From NCBI RefSeq assembly GCF_003480315.1, contig NZ_QUIV01000015.1, positions 7,009 through 71,008 of the forward strand: DNA of 64,000 nt, written 5' to 3'. Under the pieces are notes generated by a model. It saw nothing but the letters and a program-made list of their open reading frames with translations, ran no database searches and was not told the origin of the DNA. Positions 27,065-36,199 of the stretch are shown piece after piece. The position numbers were made by a program, and so were the translations under genes. Numbering within the stretch: the first letter of the stretch is position 1; each line of letters begins with the position of its first letter. This DNA comes from Clostridium sp. AM33-3 (GTDB taxonomy: Bacteria > Bacillota > Clostridia > Lachnospirales > Lachnospiraceae).

Positions 27065-28243
27065 ATGAACGAGATGGAATTAAAATACGGCTGTAACCCG
27101 AATCAGAAACCGGCAAGAGTATTCATGCATAATGACAAAGACCTTCCGTTCCAGGTCTTAAGCGGAAGACCAGGCTATATCAACCTGCTGGACGCCTTCA
27201 ATGGCTGGCAGCTGGTAAGAGAACTGAAAAAAGCTACGGGACTTCCGGCAGCAGCCTCCTTTAAGCATGTATCCCCGGCCGGCGCAGCAGTAGGACTGCC
27301 GCTTTCCGAGACTCTGGCAAAGATCTACTGGGTAGATGACATGGGAGAGCTTTCACCGTTAGCCAGTGCTTATGCAAGAGCCCGCGGCGCGGACCGCATG
27401 TCTTCCTTCGGAGATTTCATTTCCCTGTCCGATGTCTGCGATGCTTCCACCGCAAAGCTTATCAAGCGTGAGGTATCTGACGGTGTCATTGCGCCGGGAT
27501 ACGAGCCGGAGGCACTGGAAATTTTAAAAGAGAAGAAAAAAGGCAATTACTGCGTGATCCAGATCGACCCGGATTACGAGCCGGAGCCGATCGAGCGCAA
27601 GCAGGTGTTCGGCGTGGTATTTGAGCAGGGCAGAAACAATCTGGATATCAACAAAGACATGCTGAACAACGTAGTAACTGAGAATAAGGAAATCCCGGAT
27701 CAGGCAAAGATCGATCTTGTCATTTCTCTCATTACCTTAAAGTACACTCAGTCCAACTCCGTCTGCTACGCAAAGGACGGTCAGGCCATCGGCATCGGCG
27801 CAGGACAGCAGTCCCGCGTACACTGCACCAGACTGGCAGGCCAGAAGGCAGACAACTGGTTTTTACGCCAGGCTCCTCAGGTGCTGAACCTGCAGTTTGT
27901 GGACGGCATCAAGCGTGCTGACCGCGATAACGCCATTGACGTTTACATCGGTGACGAGTACATGGATGTGCTGGCGGATGGCGTATGGGAGAAGACCTTT
28001 AAGGTTAAACCGCCGGTATTCACTAAGGAAGAGAAGCGTGCATGGCTGGATCAGATGACCGACGTGGCACTGGGCTCTGACGCGTTCTTCCCGTTCGGTG
28101 ACAATATCGAGCGTGCACATAAGAGCGGCGTGAAATATATTGCGCAGCCGGGCGGATCCGTTCGCGACGACAACGTGATCGAGACCTGCAACAAATACAA
28201 CATGGCGATGGCCTTCACCGGCATCCGCCTGTTCCATCACTAA
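27065..28243 (+). CDS. purH: Stand-alone AICAR formyltransferase
   Basis: A 392-residue phosphoribosylaminoimidazolecarboxamide formyltransferase corresponding to the PurH C-terminal half without the cyclohydrolase domain. The catalytic Lys-His pair is seen in SFKHVSPAGAAVG, and the conserved ends SNSVCYAKDGQAIGIGAGQQSR and QPGGSVRDD are present. AAGGAGA precedes ATG 27065. It uses 10-formyl-THF to formylate AICAR (ZMP), the ligand of the upstream riboswitch. Confidence 0.93.
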   Translation: MNEMELKYGCNPNQKPARVFMHNDKDLPFQVLSGRPGYINLLDAFNGWQLVRELKKATGLPAAASFKHVSPAGAAVGLPLSETLAKIYWVDDMGELSPLASAYARARGADRMSSFGDFISLSDVCDASTAKLIKREVSDGVIAPGYEPEALEILKEKKKGNYCVIQIDPDYEPEPIERKQVFGVVFEQGRNNLDINKDMLNNVVTENKEIPDQAKIDLVISLITLKYTQSNSVCYAKDGQAIGIGAGQQSRVHCTRLAGQKADNWFLRQAPQVLNLQFVDGIKRADRDNAIDVYIGDEYMDVLADGVWEKTFKVKPPVFTKEEKRAWLDQMTDVALGSDAFFPFGDNIERAHKSGVKYIAQPGGSVRDDNVIETCNKYNMAMAFTGIRLFHH

Positions 28244-28261
28244 GATTTGGAGGATGATATC

Positions 28262-28861
28262 ATGTTTATTACCTGTTTGGACCTGGAAGGAGTATTAGTA
28301 CCGGAAATCTGGATTGCATTCGCTGAGGCCAGCGGCATCCCGGAGTTAAAGCGCACCACCCGCGATGAGCCGGACTATGACAAGCTGATGAAATGGCGTC
28401 TTGAAATCTTAAAGGAGCACGGACTTGGCTTGAAGGAGATCCAGGAAACCATCGAGAAGATCGACCCGATGCCGGGAGCAAGAGCGTTCTTAGATGAGCT
28501 CCGGGAACTGGGACAGGTAATCATCATCAGCGATACCTTCACCCAGTTCGCAAAGCCGCTCATGAAAAAGCTGGGCTGGCCAACCATTTTCTGCAACGAG
28601 CTGGAAGTAGCAGAGGACGGTGAGATCACCGGATTCAGAATGCGCATTGAGCAGTCCAAGCTCAGTACCGTCAAGGCACTGCAGTCCATCGGTTTTGAGA
28701 CCATTGCCAGCGGCGACAGCTACAATGACCTTGGCATGATCCGTGCCAGCAAGGCCGGCTTCCTCTTTAAGAGCACCGATCAGATCAAGAACGACAATCC
28801 GGATCTTCCGGCGTACGAGACCTATGAGGAGCTGTTGGCAGCGATCAAGGCAGCAGTGTAA
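28262..28861 (+). CDS. thrH: ThrH-type phosphoserine phosphatase/homoserine phosphotransferase
   Basis: A 199-residue HAD protein matching ThrH. Motif I is CLDLEGVLVPEIW, where the second catalytic Asp of DxDGT is Glu as in ThrH, followed by IISDTFTQF and GDSYNDLGMI. It dephosphorylates phosphoserine and can transfer phosphate to homoserine. TGGAGGA with 7-base spacing supports ATG 28262 over the in-frame TTG at 28247. It is the third gene of the ZTP operon, linking serine (one-carbon donor) supply to purine synthesis. Confidence 0.9.
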   Translation: MFITCLDLEGVLVPEIWIAFAEASGIPELKRTTRDEPDYDKLMKWRLEILKEHGLGLKEIQETIEKIDPMPGARAFLDELRELGQVIIISDTFTQFAKPLMKKLGWPTIFCNELEVAEDGEITGFRMRIEQSKLSTVKALQSIGFETIASGDSYNDLGMIRASKAGFLFKSTDQIKNDNPDLPAYETYEELLAAIKAAV

Positions 28862-28889
28862 AACAGAACACAGAGACACTACCATGAGT

Positions 28890-28929
28890 AAAAGGGCAGA
28901 TTCCCGGCTGTGCAGGGATCTGCCTTTTG
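28890..28929 (+). terminator. Terminator after thrH
   Basis: AAAAGGGCAGATTCCC pairs with GGGATCTGCCTTTT around a 10-base loop (one mismatch), ending in a T-run. Confidence 0.8.
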
Positions 28930-28978
28930 TGCCTGGCGGATTTGAAAAACGATATCTGATTTACAGGAAGGAGAAACT

Positions 28979-30661
28979 ATGCGTACAAAACGATTAGGTG
29001 ATATGCTTCTGGAACTGGGACTGATCACGCAGGAGCAGTTAAAGCAGGCCCTGGAATTCCAGTCCAGAGAAAAAGGCCGTCTGGGCTCTATTCTGATCGA
29101 GCATAACTTTATTACGGAACGGCAGCTGATCGATGCCCTTCGCATGCAGCTTGGTATCGAGTATATTGACCTGACCAAGGTGGACATTGCGCCGGAGATG
29201 TCCCGGTATGTTCCGAAAAATCTGGCAAAGCGCATGAGCATTGTGCCGGTGCGTAGCTCGAAGGACCAGCTGTTTCTGGCTATGGCGGATCCGCTCAACT
29301 TTATGGCGGTGGAGGAGGCACAGCGCACGTCCAGAAAGCGTATCGTGCCGATGATCGCTTCGGAGCCGGCTGTCCAGCATGCCATCAACGTGCTCTACGG
29401 CAATGAAGGCGCAGCACAGGCCATGGCGCAGATCCGCGCGGAGAATGCAGCCACTATGGAGACAGAGACAGCGGCCCGGTCATCCGAAAGTCAGGAAAAT
29501 GCAACCCCGATGGTACGCCTGGTCAATTCCATCATTGAGCGGGCCTATACGGAGAATGCATCCGATATCCATTTCGAACCGACGCAGGAGGAACTGATCG
29601 TCCGCATGCGTATTGACGGCCAGCTGCACCGCATCATGGTCATTCCTGGAGAGCTGAAGGATTCTGTGATATCCCGTCTGAAGATCATGTCTCACATGGA
29701 CATCGTGGAAAAGCGGATCCCGCAGGATGGACGCGCAGTCCTTTCCGTAAAAGATACGGAGCTGGATATGCGAACCTCCACGCTGCCGACGATCTATGGC
29801 GAGAAGGTGGTGATCCGTATCCTGCGCAGAAATGAGGAAACGCTGAACCGGCGCGGCATCGGTATCCCGCCGCTTGAGGATGCCAAGATCGATAAGCTTC
29901 TGGGCCTGACCTCCGGTGTGATCATGATCGTGGGACCGACCGGTTCCGGTAAATCCTCGACCATGTATACCCTGATTCGTGAACTGCTTTCTGACCGGAC
30001 CAACCTGATCACGCTGGAGGATCCGGTAGAGTATCATATGAAAGGCGCTACGCAGGTACAGATCAATGAAAAGGTCGGCCTGACCTTTGCTTCCGGTCTG
30101 CGTTCTATCCTGCGCCAGGACCCGGACATCATCTGTGTTGGTGAGATCCGGGACGGCGAGACCGCAGAGATCGCCATGCGCGCCGCTATGACCGGTCACC
30201 TGGTCATCACCACGATCCATACCGAGGATGCCATTTCCGCCATCGACCGTCTGCGCGATATGGGCGTACCGCCTTATCTGATCGCGGCAGGCCTGCGCGG
30301 TGTCATTTCCCAGCGTCTGCTGCGCCGCATCTGTCCAAGCTGCAGAGAGCAGATCGTGCCGCCTAAGAAAGCCCTGGAGCTTGCGAAAATACCGGATATT
30401 CCGGGGCGGATCTACTGGCACGGAGCCGGCTGCGACCACTGCTTCCGCTCCGGCTACCGCGGACGGATCGGTGTATTTGAGGTCATGGTGATCCAGGAAG
30501 GTCTGCGCCGCTGTATTATGGAAGGAGCAGACCGGCCGCGCTTTATGGAGGCTGCGAGAAGGGAAAGCGCGTATATCCCGATGTCAGAGCATGCGCAGAA
30601 GCTTCTGGAGAATGGAACTACAACCGTGGACGAGATCATCCGAACGCTGTCCATCTTCTAA
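28979..30661 (+). CDS. pilB: Type IV pilus assembly ATPase PilB
   Basis: A 560-residue GspE/PilB ATPase that powers pilus extension at the inner face of the membrane. The N-terminal GspII_E domain (MRTKRLGDMLLELGLITQEQL) is followed by the ATPase core with Walker A GPTGSGKSS (about residue 322), the Asp box ITLEDPVEYH, Walker B DPDIICVGEIRDGETAE and the His box. A zinc knuckle is visible as CPSC and CDHC in the C-terminal part. It is the first gene of a locus that continues to 43906. Confidence 0.95.
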   Translation: MRTKRLGDMLLELGLITQEQLKQALEFQSREKGRLGSILIEHNFITERQLIDALRMQLGIEYIDLTKVDIAPEMSRYVPKNLAKRMSIVPVRSSKDQLFLAMADPLNFMAVEEAQRTSRKRIVPMIASEPAVQHAINVLYGNEGAAQAMAQIRAENAATMETETAARSSESQENATPMVRLVNSIIERAYTENASDIHFEPTQEELIVRMRIDGQLHRIMVIPGELKDSVISRLKIMSHMDIVEKRIPQDGRAVLSVKDTELDMRTSTLPTIYGEKVVIRILRRNEETLNRRGIGIPPLEDAKIDKLLGLTSGVIMIVGPTGSGKSSTMYTLIRELLSDRTNLITLEDPVEYHMKGATQVQINEKVGLTFASGLRSILRQDPDIICVGEIRDGETAEIAMRAAMTGHLVITTIHTEDAISAIDRLRDMGVPPYLIAAGLRGVISQRLLRRICPSCREQIVPPKKALELAKIPDIPGRIYWHGAGCDHCFRSGYRGRIGVFEVMVIQEGLRRCIMEGADRPRFMEAARRESAYIPMSEHAQKLLENGTTTVDEIIRTLSIF

Positions 30662-30688
30662 ACAGGAAAAGAAAGGAACGATCCGAAT

Positions 30689-31750
30689 ATGTATCGATAT
30701 ACCGCAGAAATACTGATTGCGATAGCAGCAGAAAAGGAAGCCTCAGATGTGCACCTGATCGCGGGCCTGCCGCCAAAATGCCGGATTGACGGCCAGATCC
30801 GCAGCCTGACAGACGAACCTTTGTCTTACGAGGACTGTGAGGAGCTTGGAAGACAGCTGGCCGGGGAGCATGTCAGAAGGATAGACCAGATCGGCCAGCT
30901 GGATTTTTCCGCAACGCTTGCCGGACGGCGCATCCGGATCAACCTGTTCCGCCAGCAGGGGGCTCTTTCTGCTTCGCTGCGCCTTTTAAGCAATACCATC
31001 CCAAGGCTTCAGGAACTGGGACTGCCGGATGCCGTGCGTCAGTTTTCACGCTGGAATAAGGGCATTGTTCTGGTGACCGGTGAAACCGGAAGCGGAAAGT
31101 CCACTACCCTGGCAGCCATTCTGGACCAGATCAACCAGACAAGGCCCGTTCATATCATTACGCTGGAGGACCCGATCGAGTATGTGTATACCCCGCAGCG
31201 CGCCATCATCAACCAGCGTGAGGTGGGCGTGGATGTAGAAGACTATGAGCATGGGCTCTACGCATCCCTGCGGGAAGACCCGGATGTGATCCTGATCGGT
31301 GAGATGCGGACACCGGAAACCATCGAGACCGCGCTGGTGGCGGCAGAAACCGGGCACCTGGTTTTTTCTACTCTTCATACAAACTCCGCAGTCGACAGCA
31401 TCGACCGGATTGTAGGGGTGTTCCCGGAAAATAAGCAGCCTCAGATCCGTCTGCAGCTGTCCATGACATTGAAAGCAGTTCTGGCACAGCAGCTGGTACC
31501 ACGTGCCGAAGGGAAGGGGCGCGCGGCAGCCTGCGAGCTTATGATGATCACGACTCCGATCCGGAACCTGATCCGGGACGGCCGCACTCCGCAGATGCAG
31601 AGCTATCTGCTGTCCGGAGCAAAGGATGGTTCTGTTACGATGGACCATTCCCTGCTTGAGCTGGCTCAGCGCGGCGTGATCATGCCGGAGACTGCAATGG
31701 AATCTGCGTATGATCCGGCCGAGCTGCAAAAGAGCTTTTTGTTACGCTAA
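30689..31750 (+). CDS. pilT: Type IV pilus retraction ATPase PilT
   Basis: A 353-residue PilT-type ATPase with Walker A GETGSGKST, Asp box ITLEDPIEYVY and Walker B DPDVILIGEMRTPET. In place of the PilT AIRNLIRE motif it has TPIRNLIRDGRTPQMQS. It lacks the PilB N-domain and zinc knuckle. Its presence implies retractable pili and twitching. It starts 27 bases after pilB. Confidence 0.94.
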   Translation: MYRYTAEILIAIAAEKEASDVHLIAGLPPKCRIDGQIRSLTDEPLSYEDCEELGRQLAGEHVRRIDQIGQLDFSATLAGRRIRINLFRQQGALSASLRLLSNTIPRLQELGLPDAVRQFSRWNKGIVLVTGETGSGKSTTLAAILDQINQTRPVHIITLEDPIEYVYTPQRAIINQREVGVDVEDYEHGLYASLREDPDVILIGEMRTPETIETALVAAETGHLVFSTLHTNSAVDSIDRIVGVFPENKQPQIRLQLSMTLKAVLAQQLVPRAEGKGRAAACELMMITTPIRNLIRDGRTPQMQSYLLSGAKDGSVTMDHSLLELAQRGVIMPETAMESAYDPAELQKSFLLR

Positions 31751-31958
31751 AATAAGTTATGAAATTTAAAACAAATAATTTGTCATAAAAGACAGCGTAT
31801 TTGTCACAATTTGATGTATTTTATTTAGTACAATAACGCTTCGGAAATAAGTGTTTCTTTACAACGAAATAGTAAGGTGATAAAATCAGAATGAAAATTT
31901 GAAAGGCTATTAAGAATTTCTTCATAACCTTGTAAGACATGCGCTTGGAGGTTGAGAT

Positions 31959-33176
31959 ATGCCGACTTTTTCATATCGGGCACTCGGCAGAGACGGAAAG
32001 GAAGTCCGCGGCGTGCTCCAGGCAGAAACAGAAACGGCTGCCGCAACCAGAGTCCGGGACAGCTATCCGGTACTGCTAAGCATCAGCCGCGAGGCAGAAA
32101 AGAAAAAACAGACAAGCCTGCTGCAGATGGAAATTGGTAATAAGCGGATCAGGACCAAGGATTTATCCATTCTCTGTTCCCAGTTTGCCATCACTCTCCG
32201 CTCAGGAATGTCCATATCCCGTTCCATGCAGATGCTGGCTGGACAGTGTGGTGATAAACGTCTGCGCAGGGTCATGGCGGAAGCGGCCACAGAGGTCGCT
32301 GCAGGAAGCACCGTGGCGGCAGCTCTGGAGAAGCACCGGGAACGCTTTCCGCTTACCTTTATTGAGACGATCCGGGCAGGCGAACAGTCCGGTACCCTGG
32401 ACCAGTCCTTTGAACGGCTGCACAAATACTACGACAAGGCTTATAAGACTACAGAGAAAATCAAAAGCGCGCTCACCTACCCCATGTTTGTCATTGCGAT
32501 CGCGGTAGTGGTCGTCATCATTGTTATGGCCAAGGTGGTCCCGACGCTGGCCAATGTATTTGCGGATCTGGGAGGAAAGCTTCCTCTTATGACCCGGATG
32601 CTCATCGGCGCGTCAGACTTCTTCGCTGCGTGGTGGCTGGTCATGATTGCGTTCTGGGCTGTCTTTATTCTTGCGTTTCGCATGTACACAAAGACACCGG
32701 ACGGAAAGATCCGGAAGGCTAAAATAGCGTTATCACTGCCGTTAGTGGGCATCATCAACCAGATGAACGCCGCGGCGCAGTTTGCCAATACCATGTCCGT
32801 TCTTCTGGCAGCAGGCATCACGCTGGATCAGGCCGTGGAAACCACAGCCAAGGTCATGGATAACGCGTTGTTCCGGGACGAGGTCCAGGCTATGCGCGGA
32901 ACCATTGAGCAGGGCCGTACCCTGACAGACTGTCTGAAGGGCAGGAAGTATTTTCCACAGACCATGATCGATATGTGTGCGGTAGGAGAAGAAACCGGTG
33001 AGCTGGAGGATACGTTAGAGAATGTGGCGGATTACTACATCAACGAAGCCGATTTCCGGATCCAGAGACTTCTGGCCATGCTGGAGCCAACGCTGCTGAT
33101 CCTGCTGTCCATCTTCGCGGGATTCATTGTGGTGTCGATCTACCTTCCGATTTTCACGATGTACGATTTGATGTAA
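31959..33176 (+). CDS. pilC: Type IV pilus inner membrane platform protein PilC
   Basis: A 405-residue GspF/PilC protein with two homologous T2SSF halves, each ending in hydrophobic spans (about residues 170-195 and 210-240, then 375-400). Motifs include LCSQFAITLRSGMSISRSMQML and its repeat FANTMSVLLAAGITLDQAVE. The N-terminus MPTFSYRALGRDGKEVRGVL is typical. The 208-base gap after pilT (31751-31958) is AT-rich with no gene and no clear promoter. Confidence 0.94.
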   Translation: MPTFSYRALGRDGKEVRGVLQAETETAAATRVRDSYPVLLSISREAEKKKQTSLLQMEIGNKRIRTKDLSILCSQFAITLRSGMSISRSMQMLAGQCGDKRLRRVMAEAATEVAAGSTVAAALEKHRERFPLTFIETIRAGEQSGTLDQSFERLHKYYDKAYKTTEKIKSALTYPMFVIAIAVVVVIIVMAKVVPTLANVFADLGGKLPLMTRMLIGASDFFAAWWLVMIAFWAVFILAFRMYTKTPDGKIRKAKIALSLPLVGIINQMNAAAQFANTMSVLLAAGITLDQAVETTAKVMDNALFRDEVQAMRGTIEQGRTLTDCLKGRKYFPQTMIDMCAVGEETGELEDTLENVADYYINEADFRIQRLLAMLEPTLLILLSIFAGFIVVSIYLPIFTMYDLM

Positions 33177-33264
33177 TGAAAAACTGTACGCAACACGATT
33201 GAAACGAAGGAGCCCTTCGATCAATAATAAAAAATAAAAACTTTTACAAAAGGAGACTAAAAAC

Positions 33265-33690
33265 ATGAAAAGCTTATTCAAAAAGGTTCGTGGAAACAAA
33301 AAAGGCTTCACGCTGGCAGAGCTGCTGGTAGTAGTAGCAATCGTAGGTATTCTGGTTGCAATTTCTATTCCGGTGTTTACTGCACAGCTTGGTAAGGCAA
33401 GAAAGGCAACTAACGAAGCAAACTTAAGAGCAGCAAAAGCAGCTGCAGTAGCATATTATTTAACTGAAGATAATAATGGTACCGCAACAAGTGAAGGTGG
33501 AAAGTACACGTATGATATTCAGACTGGTACTGTGGGAACTTATACGGGTACTCTTGATGCAGCTAAAAAGAAAGAAATCGGAAATGCTGATTCTAATGCG
33601 GTATATACACATATTTGGGTAGAAATCACTGATGCCGCAAACGATGCTGTAGGTTCAACCGCAGTTTATGCTGATTCTGAAGCTAAATAA
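33265..33690 (+). CDS. pilA: Major-type prepilin (PilA-like)
   Basis: A 141-residue type IV prepilin with a 14-residue basic leader cleaved at KKG^FTLAEL, the essential Glu5, and a hydrophobic helix LLVVVAIVGILVAISIPVFTAQ. The globular part (about residues 50-141) is Ala/Thr/Asp-rich with no cysteine, so no disulfide D-region. Its codons are more AT-rich than the leader part and the neighbours. AAAAGGAG precedes the start. Its own strong terminator follows, as expected for an abundant subunit. Confidence 0.92.
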   Translation: MKSLFKKVRGNKKGFTLAELLVVVAIVGILVAISIPVFTAQLGKARKATNEANLRAAKAAAVAYYLTEDNNGTATSEGGKYTYDIQTGTVGTYTGTLDAAKKKEIGNADSNAVYTHIWVEITDAANDAVGSTAVYADSEAK

Positions 33691-33706
33691 GGGAAATAAC
33701 TCAATG

Positions 33707-33738
33707 AAAAAGTGGATGGGATTTCCCATCCACTTTTT
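33707..33738 (+). terminator. Terminator after pilA
   Basis: Perfect 15-bp stem AAAAAGTGGATGGGA/TCCCATCCACTTTTT with a 2-base loop. It probably uncouples abundant pilin mRNA from the downstream assembly genes. Confidence 0.88.
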
Positions 33739-33746
33739 GGTATAAT
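33738..33746 (+). promoter_or_regulatory. Extended -10 promoter after the pilA terminator
   Basis: TGG followed by perfect TATAAT (33741-33746) lies directly after the terminator stem and 55 bases before the next start. There is no good -35. It could restart transcription of the second pilin and the pilD-pilO genes. Confidence 0.45.
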
Positions 33747-33800
33747 CAAATTGATGTTTAAAAGTTATATAGGAATCTCTTAATAGAAGGAGGAGTATTT

Positions 33801-34409
33801 ATGCTAAAATACAGGCAGAAACAGGCTTTTACCTTATCTGAACTCCTCGTAGTGGTTGCCATCGTCGGTATCCTGGTGGCGATCAGCATTCCGGTTTTTG
33901 CTTCTCAGCGCGAGAAGGCGAGACGCGCAGTGGACATGGATACAGCCAGGAAAATTAAGTCAGCACTGGTTTTGGCCTATAACAACGAAGAAATTCAGGT
34001 TCCCAGAACCACTAGCTCCAACGGATACGGTACCTGGGTCATGCTTTGCAACGGAACAACAGAATACGCACCTCAGGCTTACCGCGACAACGGAAAAACG
34101 GTAAAAGGCATGTGGTGCGGTGCGAATAAAGGTGTTACCGTTCACGGCCATACCGTAGATCATGACTGGACCTATAACAAGGATGTGGAAAATATCCTGA
34201 AGGCATATGGCCTGGATGCAGTGGCCTTGCGCACGCACAGCAACGGAGATAAAAACGGCTGGGACTGGATCATCATTGAGGTTGGCTACAACGAAAAAGG
34301 CGAATTCATCAGCAGAATGTATTCCGGTTATAAAAATCAGAATGGCGCTGCCGGACAGGAAAAGAATCCGTCCAATCTCGAAAAAATGTTATACAAAACA
34401 GCTTCATAA
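33801..34409 (+). CDS. Type IV prepilin-like protein, second copy
   Basis: A 202-residue prepilin. Its hydrophobic helix SELLVVVAIVGILVAISIPVFASQREKARRAVD is nearly identical to that of the first pilin, but the cleavage site reads KQA^FTLSEL with Ala instead of Gly at -1. The globular domain is different: Trp/Gly/Asn-rich with two cysteines (LCNGT and MWCGA). AAGGAGGAG precedes ATG 33801. Probably a minor or alternative pilin. Confidence 0.88.
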   Translation: MLKYRQKQAFTLSELLVVVAIVGILVAISIPVFASQREKARRAVDMDTARKIKSALVLAYNNEEIQVPRTTSSNGYGTWVMLCNGTTEYAPQAYRDNGKTVKGMWCGANKGVTVHGHTVDHDWTYNKDVENILKAYGLDAVALRTHSNGDKNGWDWIIIEVGYNEKGEFISRMYSGYKNQNGAAGQEKNPSNLEKMLYKTAS

Positions 34410-34423
34410 TCTGGGAGAACATC

Positions 34424-35200
34424 ATGCTACATATTAGTTTTGGCCTCACAGCCTACATCCTCTGTATCACCTTCCTTCTGGGCTGCTGCCTGGGAAGCTT
34501 TGCGGACTGCCTGGCCATGCGCCTGTTATCGGGAGAGTCGGCCCTTGCCGGACGTTCCCACTGCGACAGCTGCGGCCATGTTTTGGGTGCGCCGGACCTG
34601 GTGCCTCTGTTCTCCTGGCTTTTTTTAAAGGGCAAATGCCGCTACTGCGGCGCAAAGGTTCCGGCAGAGTGCTTTTTCACCGAGCTGCTTGCTGGAATCG
34701 GCTGCTGCATGGTGGTTTATCGTTTTGACTTGTCCGTCATGAGTCTGCGGGGCATTCTTCTCGGTCTGATCCTTCTGACCATGGCCCTGACCGATCTTCA
34801 TGGCTGGATCATTCCTGACCGACTGCAGATAGCGGGCTGTCTGGTGTTTTTGGTGACGGCCTTCCTTTTGCCGAAACCGGTGTTCCATATACTGCGCGGT
34901 TTGCTTTTCGGAACGGTGCTCGGCGGCGGAATGCTGCTGTTATCTCTTCTGTTTGACCGGCTGACCGGAAAGGAAAGCCTTGGCGGCGGGGACATCAAAT
35001 TGTTTTTTATGACCGGGCTGTATTTGAATTCAGCCTGGGAGCTTTTGTTTTATCTGATCTTAAGCTGTCTGCTTGGACTCGGGTTCGCGGCACTGCGCAG
35101 ATCGCAGCGGCTTCCCTTTGGCCCTTCCATCGCGGCGGCGTGCTTTATCATGACCCTCTATGGAACTGTGATCACCCGTTGGTATACGGGACTGTTTTAA
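34424..35200 (+). CDS. pilD: Prepilin peptidase PilD (A24 family)
   Basis: A 258-residue bifunctional leader peptidase/N-methylase with about eight spans. It has the N-terminal domain with two CxxC pairs (CDSC and CRYC) that bind zinc in full-length PilD. The two catalytic aspartates are in ALTDLHGWIIPD and LGGGDIKLFF. It starts 14 bases after the second pilin gene and would process all prepilins encoded here. Confidence 0.94.
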   Translation: MLHISFGLTAYILCITFLLGCCLGSFADCLAMRLLSGESALAGRSHCDSCGHVLGAPDLVPLFSWLFLKGKCRYCGAKVPAECFFTELLAGIGCCMVVYRFDLSVMSLRGILLGLILLTMALTDLHGWIIPDRLQIAGCLVFLVTAFLLPKPVFHILRGLLFGTVLGGGMLLLSLLFDRLTGKESLGGGDIKLFFMTGLYLNSAWELLFYLILSCLLGLGFAALRRSQRLPFGPSIAAACFIMTLYGTVITRWYTGLF

Positions 35201-35219
35201 ACGGAGTATTGTGCACACG

Positions 35220-36188
35220 ATGAAAAATTGTCTGGGAATTGAAATTGGACATTGCCGCATTAAAATTGCATATATGGAGCGGGGCGAGCTGAAGAAATAT
35301 GTGTCGGTCCGCCTGGATAATGATACGTTTACAGATATGAAATTATATGCGGAGTTTATACAGGATATATTGCGCGAAAATAACATTCACTGCAAAAATG
35401 TGGTGTTTGCGCTGCGTCAGGATGATACCTATGTAAAACGCTGCAGGCTGCCGCTGATGACAACAGACCAGCTGAAGCTGAACCTTCCCTATGAGTTCCA
35501 CGACTATATCGGAGAGGAACTGGGGGCATATCAGTTCGACTATGCAGTGATCGAGCGGACGGAGGAGCAGCTGGATCTTCTGGCGGCTGCCTGCCGGAAA
35601 GAGCTTTGCGGACAGTTTAAGAAGCTGGCCAAATTGTCGCGTTTGAAGCTGGTGGGACTTGTCCCCTCCGTGGTGGGTCTGGAGCGGATTCTGGAGCATA
35701 TGCAGAACGGGGAGCGGGATAAGGATTTCGCGGTGGTTGACCTTGGAACAAAGGCACTGCGCGTGCATTTTTTCCGAAAAGGGATTTATGACATTACCCG
35801 CACCATGGAGCCGGGCTGTGAGGAGATCGAACGGCTGCACCGGGGCGATAAGACAAGGCTGGATGAGCTGGATATGGATGCGGAAGACGCATTCTGGACA
35901 ACACAGAGTGAGAAGGCAATCGACAGGCACCTGCAGGACCGTTATCAGAGCATTGCGGTACAGATTATGCGTGTCCTGAACTTCTATAGCTTCAACAATG
36001 CGGATAATACCATCGATACGCTTTATTACTGTGGAGGAGGCGCACGATACCAGGCCCTGATCAGTGAGCTGGCGGAAACTGTGGAAATTCCGGTAAAAAG
36101 CATAGGCGGGCTTCTTACTGAGGCAGAGGAAGAAAACAACCCGGAATGGGTAGACAGTCCGCAGACGGTTGGCGTGCTGCTTGATTAA
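35220..36188 (+). CDS. pilM: Type IV pilus alignment protein PilM-like
   Basis: A 322-residue actin-fold cytoplasmic protein. It shows LGIEIGHCRIKIAYME as the first phosphate-like loop, VVDLGTKALRVHFF as the second, and a C-terminal LYYCGGGARYQAL. It recruits PilN/PilO at the membrane. The start is uncertain: GTG 35211 lies 4 bases and ATG 35220 13 bases after GGAG. ATG gives the usual MKN-type beginning. Confidence 0.88.
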   Translation: MKNCLGIEIGHCRIKIAYMERGELKKYVSVRLDNDTFTDMKLYAEFIQDILRENNIHCKNVVFALRQDDTYVKRCRLPLMTTDQLKLNLPYEFHDYIGEELGAYQFDYAVIERTEEQLDLLAAACRKELCGQFKKLAKLSRLKLVGLVPSVVGLERILEHMQNGERDKDFAVVDLGTKALRVHFFRKGIYDITRTMEPGCEEIERLHRGDKTRLDELDMDAEDAFWTTQSEKAIDRHLQDRYQSIAVQIMRVLNFYSFNNADNTIDTLYYCGGGARYQALISELAETVEIPVKSIGGLLTEAEEENNPEWVDSPQTVGVLLD

Positions 36189-36199
36189 GGAGGTATATC

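Noticed and set aside
29480..30439. 319-codon minus-strand ORF inside pilB
   Set aside because: It is fully antisense to PilB, whose Walker and zinc motifs are clear. It has no RBS or domain.
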